From NCBI GenBank assembly GCA_934255405.1, contig CAKQNT010000008.1:1-64000 (forward strand): a stretch of 64,000 bases of DNA. Direction: 5' to 3'. This document shows, in pieces, positions 1 to 7,696 of the stretch (its first letter is position 1; every line of letters begins with the position of its first letter). The position numbers were made by a program, and so were the translations under genes. The DNA is from an uncultured Alphaproteobacteria bacterium (GTDB lineage Bacteria > Pseudomonadota > Alphaproteobacteria > RF32 > CAG-239). Below the pieces are notes generated by a model. The model saw nothing but the letters and a program-made list of their open reading frames with translations, ran no database searches and was not told the origin of the DNA.

Positions 1-257
1 ATAATAAAGCTGTGCTTATTAGGAGTGATTTGGTGGGGTTTGTTGTCGGCTTTTGGTTGGCAGTTGGCTGATTGTTGAATAAGGTGTTAGCAGGGGGAGG
101 TGGCGAATGGGGAATATAAAGAAATGTGCAATATGAGATTGGAGGTTAGAGATAGGTGATTTGAGCAAAGATTAATATTGGTGAAGGTTTTTATTGCGGC
201 GGCTGTAAAATGTGTTATCTTAAGAAGAATTCTGTTGATGTATATAATGGGGTTGAT
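1..257. other. Intergenic stretch at window start, no gene recognised
   Basis: I see no credible coding region, RNA gene or clear hairpin here. The stretch is G/T-rich on the plus strand and could be the tail of an upstream gene outside the window or a leader for the LD-carboxypeptidase gene. Confidence 0.4.
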
Positions 258-1142
258 ATGCAACAAAAAATCAAAACAGTGGGGATTGTCTCTCCATCAA
301 TAATGTTGTCAGAACGAGATTTGCAAGTTGATAAGTGGTTGGAATATTTGCAAAATTGTGGGCTTGAAGTGTTTGTGGCGCCAACTGTTTTGAGAGGTGG
401 ACGTCATTATATTGGAGATTATCAGGAAAAAGCGCAAGATATTATGCAGATGTATCAGAATCCGCAAATAGATGCGTTGATTTGTGCACATGGCGGAGCA
501 GGGGCGCTTAATGTTTTGGAATATTTGGATTATGAAATCATTGCGGCCAATCCTAAACCGATATTTGGTTTTAGTGACAATACTTCTTTGCAGATGGCGG
601 TGTATGCCAAAACCGGTAACCATTTTGTTACGGGATTTTCACCGGAATATGATCTTAGAAGCGGAAAAATATCAGCACTGGTTGATGAGCAGTTGCGCCA
701 AATTTTGCTTGGTTGCCCGATGGTTTATCAGAGCGGTGAGGTTGTAAATTCAGGAACCGCTGAAGGAGTATTGTTGGGCGAATGTTTGAGTACTATAAGT
801 GATTTGAACGGAACGCCATATTATCCTGATATATCGGGATCAATTTTGCTTTTGGAAGATGAAGATGAAAAAGCGTATAAGCTGGGGCTGATGTTGACAC
901 AGTTGCGTTTAAATCCGAATTTTAAGAATGTTAAGGGGATAATTTTGGGACGTTTTGCGGATTGTGCTGATACTCCGACTCAAGGTACGGTAGATGAGGT
1001 ATTGGCGGAGTTTTGCGCTCACGTGAATGTTCCGGTGATTAAGAATTTTAATTTTGGGCATTTTCGTGAACGTTTTGTACTAAAGTGTGGAGTTAAGTAT
1101 CGTCTAAATGCTGATGAGTGTAAGTTGGAAGAGCAGAAATAA
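258..1142 (+). CDS. LD-carboxypeptidase, peptidase family S66 (LdcA/MccF-like)
   Basis: This 294-residue protein matches the S66 serine peptidase family, which trims the terminal D-alanine from murein tetrapeptides (LdcA) or inactivates microcin C-like peptides (MccF). What is visible: an N-terminal VGIVSPS strand, an AHGGAGALNVLEYLDY segment, and the nucleophile-elbow motif GFSDNTS, placing the catalytic Ser near residue 106. A LLLEDEDE segment and a GRFADC segment follow, and the C-terminal NFGHFRERF would supply the catalytic His. I chose the ATG at 258 because the family starts just before the KTVGIVSPS strand; an upstream in-frame ATG at 210 would add 16 unconserved residues. Recycling of cytoplasmic murein peptides is the likelier role; microcin-type immunity cannot be excluded. 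It lies just outside the integrated element. Confidence 0.85.
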   Translation: MQQKIKTVGIVSPSIMLSERDLQVDKWLEYLQNCGLEVFVAPTVLRGGRHYIGDYQEKAQDIMQMYQNPQIDALICAHGGAGALNVLEYLDYEIIAANPKPIFGFSDNTSLQMAVYAKTGNHFVTGFSPEYDLRSGKISALVDEQLRQILLGCPMVYQSGEVVNSGTAEGVLLGECLSTISDLNGTPYYPDISGSILLLEDEDEKAYKLGLMLTQLRLNPNFKNVKGIILGRFADCADTPTQGTVDEVLAEFCAHVNVPVIKNFNFGHFRERFVLKCGVKYRLNADECKLEEQK

Positions 1143-1192
1143 AACAGGGATAGTTTTGGGGCAAATTACTTGGAGATTTTCAAAAAAAATAC

Positions 1193-1221
1193 TTGATTTA
1201 TTGGTTAATCTTGTGTATCAA
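1193..1221 (+). promoter_or_regulatory. Orphaned tRNA-Trp promoter (chromosomal copy)
   Basis: TTGATT (1193-1198), a 17-bp spacer and TATCAA (1216-1221) form a sigma70-like promoter just upstream of the stranded tRNA-Trp 5' half. The upstream block AAAAAATACTTGATTTA is shared with the promoter of the intact tRNA at 12.9 kb. In the integrated state it would transcribe the tRNA fragment and possibly the integrase. Activity is inferred. Confidence 0.45.
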
Positions 1222-1251
1222 GTATACGCAGTTTGGGAGAGAGACTGCATA

Positions 1252-1298
1252 TTTTGTAGGGGTATAGCTCAGTTGGTAGAGCATCGGTCTCCAAAACC
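1252..1298 (+). repeat. attL: 47-bp direct repeat including the 5' 41 nt of tRNA-Trp
   Basis: From 1258 the sequence is identical to the first 41 nt of the intact tRNA-Trp (acceptor 5' strand, D arm, anticodon loop with CCA, start of the anticodon 3' strand). Identity starts 6 nt upstream (TTTTGT) and stops at 1298, where CCAAATTGA replaces the tRNA sequence. It has no T arm or 3' acceptor strand, so it is not a functional tRNA. It matches 12947-12993 and marks the left edge of the element. Confidence 0.9.
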
Positions 1299-1472
1299 CC
1301 AAATTGATTTTTCCAAGTATTTAAATTTCCTACATTTTTATTGATTTTTCAATGCGTTTAAGCGAAAAAAATTTTTGCTTGGCGTACTTAGGCGTACCTA
1401 GTCGCACTCGTTTTTTCCGTCTTTTTGGGTGATAGTTAGGGTAAAGAAACGCACAAGACGGAGTTTTAGGAA

Positions 1473-2603
1473 ATGGTTAAAAGTTTTCCAGGGGTACGCA
1501 CAAAAGAATGTATCCGTAACAATAAAAAAGATATTTATTTTTCTATTCGCTATACGCGAAACGGTAAACAGTATGAAGAAAGCATCGGCTATAAATCGGA
1601 AGGATTTACGGCAGCTCAGGCTTATGAAATTCTAAGCGAATTAAAACGCGATATAAAAACCGGTAAAGCTCTTTCTTTAAGAGAGAAAACCGAACAGCGC
1701 GAGCAGGAGAAAATAGCTAATGAGGCGGCAAATATAACGTTCTCAGAGCTTTTTGAAGAATATTATCAACCTCATATTCAAAATAAAGATAAGAAATCAA
1801 CCTATGACAGGGAAGTACATTTATATAAAAAGTGGTTAAAGCCTGTTTTGGGCGGTGTTAAGTTAAACCTCATTAGCCGCATTAGCCTCATAAGGTTGTT
1901 GCAACCTATGGAGAAAAAGCGTTTATCCAATCGGTCAAAGAATTATGCCATTGCTTTAACGCGGCAGGTTTTCAATTTTGCCATTAGAAACGAGCTTTTT
2001 GCAGGAGATAATCCGGCAGCAAGATTTGACGAGCTGAAAAAAGAAGATAATCGCCGAATGAAGTTTCTTTCAGATGAAGAATTAAATAATCTTTTGGAAG
2101 AACTCAAAAAACACAGTTATTCCGTTTATTTAATGGCGCTTATTTCCGCTGATTGTGGTTTGCGTGCTGGAGAAATTTTCAAATTAACGTGGGCAGATGT
2201 AAGCCTTGAAGAAAAAATGTTGTTTTTGCGTGATACCAAAAACGGCAAGAATCGTTTTGCCTATATGACAAACCGCGTTGCAGAAGAATTTTCTAAACTA
2301 ACACAAGGCGAAGGAAACGAATTTGTCTTCCAAAGCAAAGCAGGAGGCAAGATTTACCATGTTTCACGAACTTTTGAGCGGGCAGTAAAAGCCTTAGGAT
2401 TGAACGACGGCATTACTGACCGTCGGCAAAAAGTAGTTTTCCATTCTTTGCGGCATACTTTCGCAAGCCGATTAGTTCAAAAGCGAGTTTCCCTTTATGA
2501 AGTAAAAGAATTGTTGGGGCATTCCGATATTGCAATGACACAACGCTATTCGCATTTGGCTAATGAAACGTTACGTCAAGCAGTTGCCCGATTAAATGAA
2601 TAA
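1473..2603 (+). CDS. int: Tyrosine recombinase / phage-type integrase
   Basis: This 376-residue protein has the layout of P4/lambda-type integrases: an N-terminal arm-binding region (residues 1-70, IYFSIRYTRNGKQYEESIGY), a SAM-like core-binding domain (about 90-185) and a C-terminal catalytic domain. The catalytic set is complete: Arg231 (CGLRAGEI), a central Lys region (TKNGKNR), His324/Arg327 (HSLRHTF), His350 (LGHSD) and the nucleophile Tyr359 (QRYSHL). It would catalyse integration and excision at tRNA-Trp, and sits 175 bp inside the left boundary as expected. The ATG at 1473 has a TAGGAA-like element just upstream. Codons around 1866-1891 contain a 26-nt stretch that recurs inverted near the other end of the element (12685-12710). 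Confidence 0.95.
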   Translation: MVKSFPGVRTKECIRNNKKDIYFSIRYTRNGKQYEESIGYKSEGFTAAQAYEILSELKRDIKTGKALSLREKTEQREQEKIANEAANITFSELFEEYYQPHIQNKDKKSTYDREVHLYKKWLKPVLGGVKLNLISRISLIRLLQPMEKKRLSNRSKNYAIALTRQVFNFAIRNELFAGDNPAARFDELKKEDNRRMKFLSDEELNNLLEELKKHSYSVYLMALISADCGLRAGEIFKLTWADVSLEEKMLFLRDTKNGKNRFAYMTNRVAEEFSKLTQGEGNEFVFQSKAGGKIYHVSRTFERAVKALGLNDGITDRRQKVVFHSLRHTFASRLVQKRVSLYEVKELLGHSDIAMTQRYSHLANETLRQAVARLNE

Positions 2604-2752
2604 AAAGAGAAGTTTTACAAAATTATTATGCAAATTATTAAAAATGCTTGTTCTCAAAAAATATTTGAACCCCCAAAAGGTGAAATCAGACCTTCGCGCG
2701 TTGTTTGGGTAAGAAGGCCATGGTGGCTTTCTGTAACCTAAGGAGAAATCCC

Positions 2753-3169
2753 ATGAAAAAAATAACATGCGCAGCAGATATTGAAAGATTACCTCAACCT
2801 ATGGGCAAGGAATTTTTTGAAAAATGTAAACAAGCAATTATTGAGGAGGCTAAACTTGGCGTTATAAGCCGTGTTCAGCTTTGCAAAATGTTTTTCTTTC
2901 TTAGCAGAAACACTTTAAGGAATCTTGACGCCCCTAGTAGTCCTAAAGAGGGAATTCGGAATCCTGAGCATATAGGAAGCAGGAAATACGTTTACTATCA
3001 TGTTGAAGATGTTCTTGAGTATTTGGAAAGGGAATTTTGTGTAAAGCCTCAGAAACGAATAGATGATGCAAAAAAAGAGCTTGAAAAATATCAAGCAGAA
3101 CAGGAAAGAAAAAAAGAATTGCAAGAAAAAAGAACTACTAACTATTACAGAACAGGAGAAACTAAATGA
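2753..3169 (+). CDS. Small putative DNA-binding protein, AlpA/excisionase-like position
   Basis: This 138-residue protein starts at 2753, seven bases after a strong AAGGAG site, which rules out the longer upstream reading. Residues about 45-90 (RVQLCKMFFFLSRNTLRN, then SRKYVYYHVEDVLEYLE) look like a winged-helix or MerR/AlpA-type HTH, in which a cofactor-specific recognition helix is followed by an aromatic wing and a 'VEDVLEYLE' helix. The C terminus is a Lys/Glu-rich helix. It lies directly after int and overlaps the replication gene by 4 nt, so it is probably co-transcribed with it. An excisionase or replication-control role is inferred from position only. Confidence 0.6.
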   Translation: MKKITCAADIERLPQPMGKEFFEKCKQAIIEEAKLGVISRVQLCKMFFFLSRNTLRNLDAPSSPKEGIRNPEHIGSRKYVYYHVEDVLEYLEREFCVKPQKRIDDAKKELEKYQAEQERKKELQEKRTTNYYRTGETK

Positions 3170-5508
3170 AGATGAAGAATCTTTTAATTGAAAAACAGGA
3201 GAGAGAGCCGCAAGGCTCTCCCGCCAACCAAAGAGAAGATACGGCAATATCTTCTCAGGACATAAACAAAATCTTGAAAAATAGTAATTTCTTAGATGCT
3301 GCTATGTTTTATGCACAGAATAATATTAAGACCTTTCCGGTAAAAAGACAAGATAAAAAGCCATTGTGCGCTAATGGTTTCAAATCTGCAACTACGGATA
3401 AAGTCGTATTGCAGGAATGGAATAAAAAATTCTCCGATTGCAATATCGGCATTCCAACCGGACACATCAACAATATTTTTGTTGTTGATGTTGACGGCGA
3501 ACAAGGGATTGAATCTTTAAACCGCCTGGAACTTATCTATGGCAAACTTGACGCTCCGACGGTCATAACCGGAAAAGGCAAGCATTTATATTTTAAAATG
3601 CCTGAAAACGTAGAACTAAAATGCAGTACAAGCAAAATCGCCAACCACATAGATATTCGGGCTAACGGTGGTTATGTGGTTGCACCGCCCTCAATCCACG
3701 AGAATAGACACCGCTATACTTGGGAAAACTTTGTTCCTAATCAAGATTTTCCAGAAGCTCCCAGTTGGTTAATCTCTTTGATTACCAATGCGAAAAAACA
3801 AACTTTGCCCGTTTTAAGCGTGCTAGAAGAAATTGCGAGTGCGCCCGAGGGAGAACGCAACGACACGCTCTATAAGCGTGCTATTAGCCTTATAGCGCGT
3901 GCAAAAAAGGAATTTTCAGATATGGAAGAAATTAAACAAAATATTATAAATGCCGCTATGCTGTCCGGTTTATCAAAAGGGGAAGCTATTAAAACCTTTG
4001 ATAATGCCTTGAAGTTTGTTGAAGAAAATTGCGACAATCAAGAGGAGAATGAACCTGATATAGACATTCTCAAAACAAAAATCCTTTTGCCTGCTCCAAA
4101 CTTAAATACAAAAATATTTAAAGGGCTAGAAAATTGGGTTGTTCAGACAGCAGAAAATACCAACGCCCCTGTTGATTATGTAGCTTTTTCATTGTTAGCA
4201 GGAGCGGCAGGAGTTGTCGGATTATCTCGTAGTATTTCTCCTTGGGCAGGTTGGGAAGAATCTTGTTGCCTTTGGGTTGGTGCGATTGGTGAGCCAAGTT
4301 CAGGTAAAACTCCGGCAACAACACCTATTCGGAAAATTCTTAATAAAATTGAGGATTCCCGAAAAGATGAATATACCGGCAAGCTGGCAAAGTGGAAAAG
4401 AGAAAAAGAAGTAGCTAAACAAAGAAAAAAGGAATGGGAAGAAAAAGTCAAAGAAAATCCCGATACTGCAAGCAATTTTCCGAGCTCCGCTATTATTCCT
4501 GCAAAACCGCAAACATATCGCTTTGTTTACGGCGATACAACCCAAGAGGCGTTAACCTCTGATATGGAAAGAAACATCAAAGGGGCGATTCTCTTCCGCG
4601 ATGAATTAGCGGCTTGGGTGTCAGGAATGAACCGTTATAATAGCGGCAGTTCCGAACGCGGATTTTGGCTTGAGGCTTTTAACGGTAATAAGTTTGTTTG
4701 CAATCGTGTCAAATTTGACGATGAACGGTTAGAAATTCAAAATCTGCTTGTTTCCGTTTTCGGTACCATCCAGCCTCAAAGGCTCATAGACACGGTTCTT
4801 TCCGACCGCGGGGACGGTTTCCTTGCGCGCTTTCTATGGGTCTATCCGGAGCTTAAACCGGCTGCTATCCCGCAAAATATCGCTTTGCCGAAAAGTGTGT
4901 TGGTGGCATTTGAAAAACTGGATTCCCTGTTAGATCCGTATGCGGATAATGCCGATAAACAAAAGAAATGTTTGCCGTTAAGCATTGAGGCACAACAGCT
5001 TTTCAATACTTGGTATCTTGCTCATTTAAATAAATCACAGCAGGAAGAGAGTATTTTGAAATATTTTCTTGGCAAAGGTCAAGGCTATGTTTTACGTTTT
5101 GCTTTACTGCTTGAACTATTATGGTGGGCGGATTCTGAATATCCCGAACCAACAGAGGTAAGCCTTGAAGCTGTCCAAATGGCGATTGAATTGTATGACA
5201 CATATTTAACCCCAATGTGTGAAAGGGTTTATAATATGTATTACAGCCCCACCGAAAATATAGAGGCGCGTGCCTTAGCTAGGTGGATTATTGAAAACAG
5301 ACCGCAAAGCTTTATTTTGCGCGATGTTTACAACAACGGCAATGTGGCAAACCTACGCCGCAAGGAGCAGGCAGAAACAGCCGCAAATAGACTCATTGAC
5401 TTAAATTGGCTAAGCTGTAAATCTTCTCGCGCAGGAAATACAGCAGGAAGATCACGCAAAACTTATTATGTCAATCCCGAAGTCTACGACCTCGCGGAAA
5501 ATTATTAG
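3166..5508 (+). CDS. Bifunctional primase-polymerase / DUF3987 replication protein
   Basis: This is a 780-residue replication protein typical of satellites and integrative plasmids. Residues about 40-205 form a PrimPol domain: an FPVKRQDKKPL entry, VVDVDGEQG near residue 107 with the metal-binding aspartates, and GKGKHLYFK. It could make primers and extend them. Residues about 320-660 resemble DUF3987, a P-loop ATPase with a Walker-A-like GEPSSGKTP near residue 376 and FRDELAAWV as a possible Walker B helix. The C-terminal 80 residues probably form a winged helix. The start overlaps the previous stop by 4 nt (ATGA), implying translational coupling. An ATG at 3172 is an alternative start. It is probably the initiator/primase of the excised element. 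Confidence 0.85.
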   Translation: MKMKNLLIEKQEREPQGSPANQREDTAISSQDINKILKNSNFLDAAMFYAQNNIKTFPVKRQDKKPLCANGFKSATTDKVVLQEWNKKFSDCNIGIPTGHINNIFVVDVDGEQGIESLNRLELIYGKLDAPTVITGKGKHLYFKMPENVELKCSTSKIANHIDIRANGGYVVAPPSIHENRHRYTWENFVPNQDFPEAPSWLISLITNAKKQTLPVLSVLEEIASAPEGERNDTLYKRAISLIARAKKEFSDMEEIKQNIINAAMLSGLSKGEAIKTFDNALKFVEENCDNQEENEPDIDILKTKILLPAPNLNTKIFKGLENWVVQTAENTNAPVDYVAFSLLAGAAGVVGLSRSISPWAGWEESCCLWVGAIGEPSSGKTPATTPIRKILNKIEDSRKDEYTGKLAKWKREKEVAKQRKKEWEEKVKENPDTASNFPSSAIIPAKPQTYRFVYGDTTQEALTSDMERNIKGAILFRDELAAWVSGMNRYNSGSSERGFWLEAFNGNKFVCNRVKFDDERLEIQNLLVSVFGTIQPQRLIDTVLSDRGDGFLARFLWVYPELKPAAIPQNIALPKSVLVAFEKLDSLLDPYADNADKQKKCLPLSIEAQQLFNTWYLAHLNKSQQEESILKYFLGKGQGYVLRFALLLELLWWADSEYPEPTEVSLEAVQMAIELYDTYLTPMCERVYNMYYSPTENIEARALARWIIENRPQSFILRDVYNNGNVANLRRKEQAETAANRLIDLNWLSCKSSRAGNTAGRSRKTYYVNPEVYDLAENY

Positions 5509-5521
5509 GAAAGACAACGAC

Positions 5522-5550
5522 AAGGGCGGAATTAAAACTCCGCCCTTTTT
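5522..5550. terminator. Bidirectional terminator between convergent replication genes
   Basis: The stem AAGGGCGGA/TCCGCCCTT has an 8-nt loop and is followed by a T run on the plus strand (mirrored, weaker, on the minus strand). It separates the PrimPol gene (+) from the helicase gene (-). Confidence 0.85.
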
Positions 5551-6525
5551 CTAAAATGGAATATCATCTTCTAAACGTTCTAAATCATCAAAAATTCCGG
5601 TACTCGTATCAAAAAAACACTTAACACATCCATATCTACCCTTTGCAAGTATTATCTCACACTCATTTTCTATTTCTTTACACTGTTTTTTCCACTCATC
5701 CTGTCGTTTCTCAAAATGCTCTTGCGTTTCACCTGATTTGATTTCAGGTTCTTCATTCATAAGGTAATAGGATTCTCTATACAGAAATAATAATTTATCA
5801 ACATACGGTAAAATCTTTCTATCCCCACCACGAATATCTCTCGAAAAGGGACGTTTATTTTTACGGCGTTCCAGATTACGATTTAACTGAGATAAAACTA
5901 GAATAGGGACATTAAAAACTTGAGCAAGACTTTTTATTTCTCTCATAGCTCTTTCATTTCCCGCCTCTAACAGTGAAAATAGCTGTATATAATCAACAAC
6001 AATAAACGCAACATGTTTTTGCTGATTAACTTGTCGGATAATATCTTCCATTTCATACACATCATTAAGATTATCACAAATATATAAAGGTAATTCAGAA
6101 ATCCTCTTAGTCGCATTTATAACTTCTTCAAAATCCGCATAAGTTTTTTCAAAATTAACATCACTATACCTCCGATAGCTTGCCTCCCAAATAGGTTGCT
6201 TGATTTCATGAGCAATAAATCGCGGCAAAAGAATCTCTCTTGAATATTCTAAACTGAAATATAAAACACAATCTCTATTTTGTGGCGTTTCTAAAAAAGT
6301 TTTTGCTAATTTGTATGAACAGTTAACCGCAAAAGAAGTTTTTCCCATTGCAGGTCTGGCACCAAGCAAAATAACCTCTCCGTTTCTCATCCATTCCATT
6401 TGCTTATCTAATTTCTTTATTCCCGTAGAAAGCCCCAAAGGTTTGCCTCGGTTTTGATACCTATAATCCAATTCTTCTAAATAGGATTGAACAACAGAAG
6501 AAATATGATAGTTATTTTTATCCAT
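5551..6525 (-). CDS. DnaB-type replicative helicase, C-terminal RecA-like domain only
   Basis: This 324-residue protein matches the helicase domain of DnaB/gp41: an STGIKKLDKQ linker entry, Walker A GARPAMGKTS (residues 55-64), a YFSLEYSRE segment equivalent to 'FSLEM', Walker B VVDYIQL and LSQLNRNLERR. The N-terminal collar domain of full-length DnaB (about 450 residues) is absent. It may load with a partner or serve as a satellite-type helicase in concert with the PrimPol protein. A 40-residue insertion (SGETQEHFEKRQDEWKKQ region) rich in charged residues precedes the final strand. It is the last gene of a minus-strand operon that starts near 7653, and its neighbour ends one base upstream of its start. 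Confidence 0.85.
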   Translation of the reverse strand: MDKNNYHISSVVQSYLEELDYRYQNRGKPLGLSTGIKKLDKQMEWMRNGEVILLGARPAMGKTSFAVNCSYKLAKTFLETPQNRDCVLYFSLEYSREILLPRFIAHEIKQPIWEASYRRYSDVNFEKTYADFEEVINATKRISELPLYICDNLNDVYEMEDIIRQVNQQKHVAFIVVDYIQLFSLLEAGNERAMREIKSLAQVFNVPILVLSQLNRNLERRKNKRPFSRDIRGGDRKILPYVDKLLFLYRESYYLMNEEPEIKSGETQEHFEKRQDEWKKQCKEIENECEIILAKGRYGCVKCFFDTSTGIFDDLERLEDDIPF

Positions 6526-6879
6526 TTAACTTGCTTTCATAGAAATCAACCTTAATCCCTCACACCGATTATATTCATCAATGTGCTCACACCTTTCGGG
6601 AAACCACTGACAAAGAAACTTATCCATTACTGGAAAATCTATTTTAACAGAATGGAGTAACCGCCCATTGTCTATCAAATACCCTGTCCAATTGTCCGTT
6701 ATTTCAGGAAACAACCGCCGAACCTCATCGTGGCAAGCAAGCTCATATTTCCAAGCAAACACATCGGCACCATTGGTTAAAATTCTCAACAACGGATTGT
6801 CCTTGATAAGCTGAATAAACTGTTCCTTATTCGTTATCCGATAAATTTTATTCTTTACATTTTCTTCAGGTATATTCAT
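6526..6879 (-). CDS. Hypothetical element protein
   Basis: This is a 117-residue protein I cannot assign. It is soluble, Trp- and Cys-containing, with 'LFPEITDNWTGYLIDNG' and 'QWFPERCEHIDEYNRCEG' segments. It lies directly before the helicase gene with no gap and overlaps the preceding gene by 1 nt, so it belongs to the same transcript. A helicase loader or accessory factor is possible from context but not shown. Confidence 0.65.
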   Translation of the reverse strand: MNIPEENVKNKIYRITNKEQFIQLIKDNPLLRILTNGADVFAWKYELACHDEVRRLFPEITDNWTGYLIDNGRLLHSVKIDFPVMDKFLCQWFPERCEHIDEYNRCEGLRLISMKAS

Positions 6880-7133
6880 TACCCTAAATCCTTAATATCA
6901 ATTTCTTTGACTTTAACGCCCATTTCATCAAATACATCAACCTTGCCGATATTATCAGATTTGACATAAATATATTCTTTATCAAACTTGATAACTTCCC
7001 GATCAGTACCCCATGCGGGACAACGCACATTCTTCCCTCCATTCCGCACAATAGCAATCGGACCTTTAAGTGTATAAGGACAAGTTGTTATTTTAGAACC
7101 GATAACCGACAGATCTTTCAGATATTCAATCAT
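6879..7133 (-). CDS. Hypothetical small element protein
   Basis: This is an 84-residue predicted beta-rich protein with two Cys (TCPYTLKG and NVRCPAWG). Its start codon overlaps the 3' end of the broken small gene upstream, and its stop overlaps the next start by 1 nt. No family recognised; the strict overlaps support real, coupled translation. Confidence 0.6.
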   Translation of the reverse strand: MIEYLKDLSVIGSKITTCPYTLKGPIAIVRNGGKNVRCPAWGTDREVIKFDKEYIYVKSDNIGKVDVFDEMGVKVKEIDIKDLG

Positions 7134-7365
7134 TGATTTTATCCTTTGTGATTTTAGATTGCTTATTCAGAAACTCTAAAAGGTTAACAGCTTTTGACAG
7201 ATTGTCATTGATACGGGTTATCGCAGAAAAATCTTTTTCTACAACTTCCAAAGTCGCAATATCTTCCTGTATCTACTGAAAGATTGGCATAAAATCAACA
7301 TAAAAAGCGTGTGGCATATCTGCCAACACTTGGAGTTTTGCTTTGGATATTGCATTATCTGTCAT
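7126..7365 (-). pseudogene. Small gene interrupted by an in-frame TAG
   Basis: Reading from the ATG at 7365-7363, 30 codons (MTDNAISKAKLQVLADMPHA...) reach a TAG at 7275-7273. The same frame then continues for 48 codons (IQEDIATLEVVEKDF..., NLSKAVNLLEFLNK...) to a TGA at 7128-7126. The coding-like composition on both sides, the abutting upstream gene and the overlap with the next start argue for one 79-residue protein with a nonsense mutation, a base-call error, or an amber codon read through. A helical DUF-like small protein is all that can be said of function. Confidence 0.55.
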
Positions 7366-7653
7366 TTAACCTATCCGCCCCACAAAATTGTTACCTTTAT
7401 TCCATTTTGCATCATATCTATCATTAACTTGATAAACTATAACATCGGCATCATATTTATTATCAACCCAATAGATAATTGCGCTTGCATCATACTTATC
7501 ATCAGTAAAATACCAATATTCGTCCTTATTTCCGGCATCATATTTATCGTTCATTTTATAAAACCATAAATCTGCGTCATATCTATCATTAACCAAAAAG
7601 ACTTTAATTACATTTGATTCATACTTATCATTCGTTGCATAAACTTTTGCCAT
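7366..7653 (-). CDS. Six-repeat 'NDKYDA' protein (DUF6150-like)
   Basis: This 95-residue protein is built of about six repeats of roughly 14 residues, each with a motif such as NDKYES, NDRYDAD, NDKYDAG, DDKYDAS, DNKYDAD or NDRYDAK, separated by short hydrophobic strands (VFLV, LWFYKM, YWYF, IIYWV, VIVYQV). This is the pattern of the DUF6150 family, likely a small beta structure of uncharacterised function. It begins the minus-strand gene cluster, and its stop abuts the next ATG. The repeats are diverged at DNA level, so this is an old duplication rather than a recent expansion. Confidence 0.7.
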   Translation of the reverse strand: MAKVYATNDKYESNVIKVFLVNDRYDADLWFYKMNDKYDAGNKDEYWYFTDDKYDASAIIYWVDNKYDADVIVYQVNDRYDAKWNKGNNFVGRIG

Positions 7654-7696
7654 TTTCTTATCCTTTCACTAAAAACTAAATTACCACTACGTCAAA

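Noticed and set aside
1258..1298. A second tRNA-Trp gene
   Set aside because: It lacks the T arm, the acceptor 3' strand and CCA; it is the left attachment half-site.
1108..1344. A 78-residue protein over the tRNA fragment
   Set aside because: It spans the LD-carboxypeptidase end and the tRNA half-site, so it is a chance frame.
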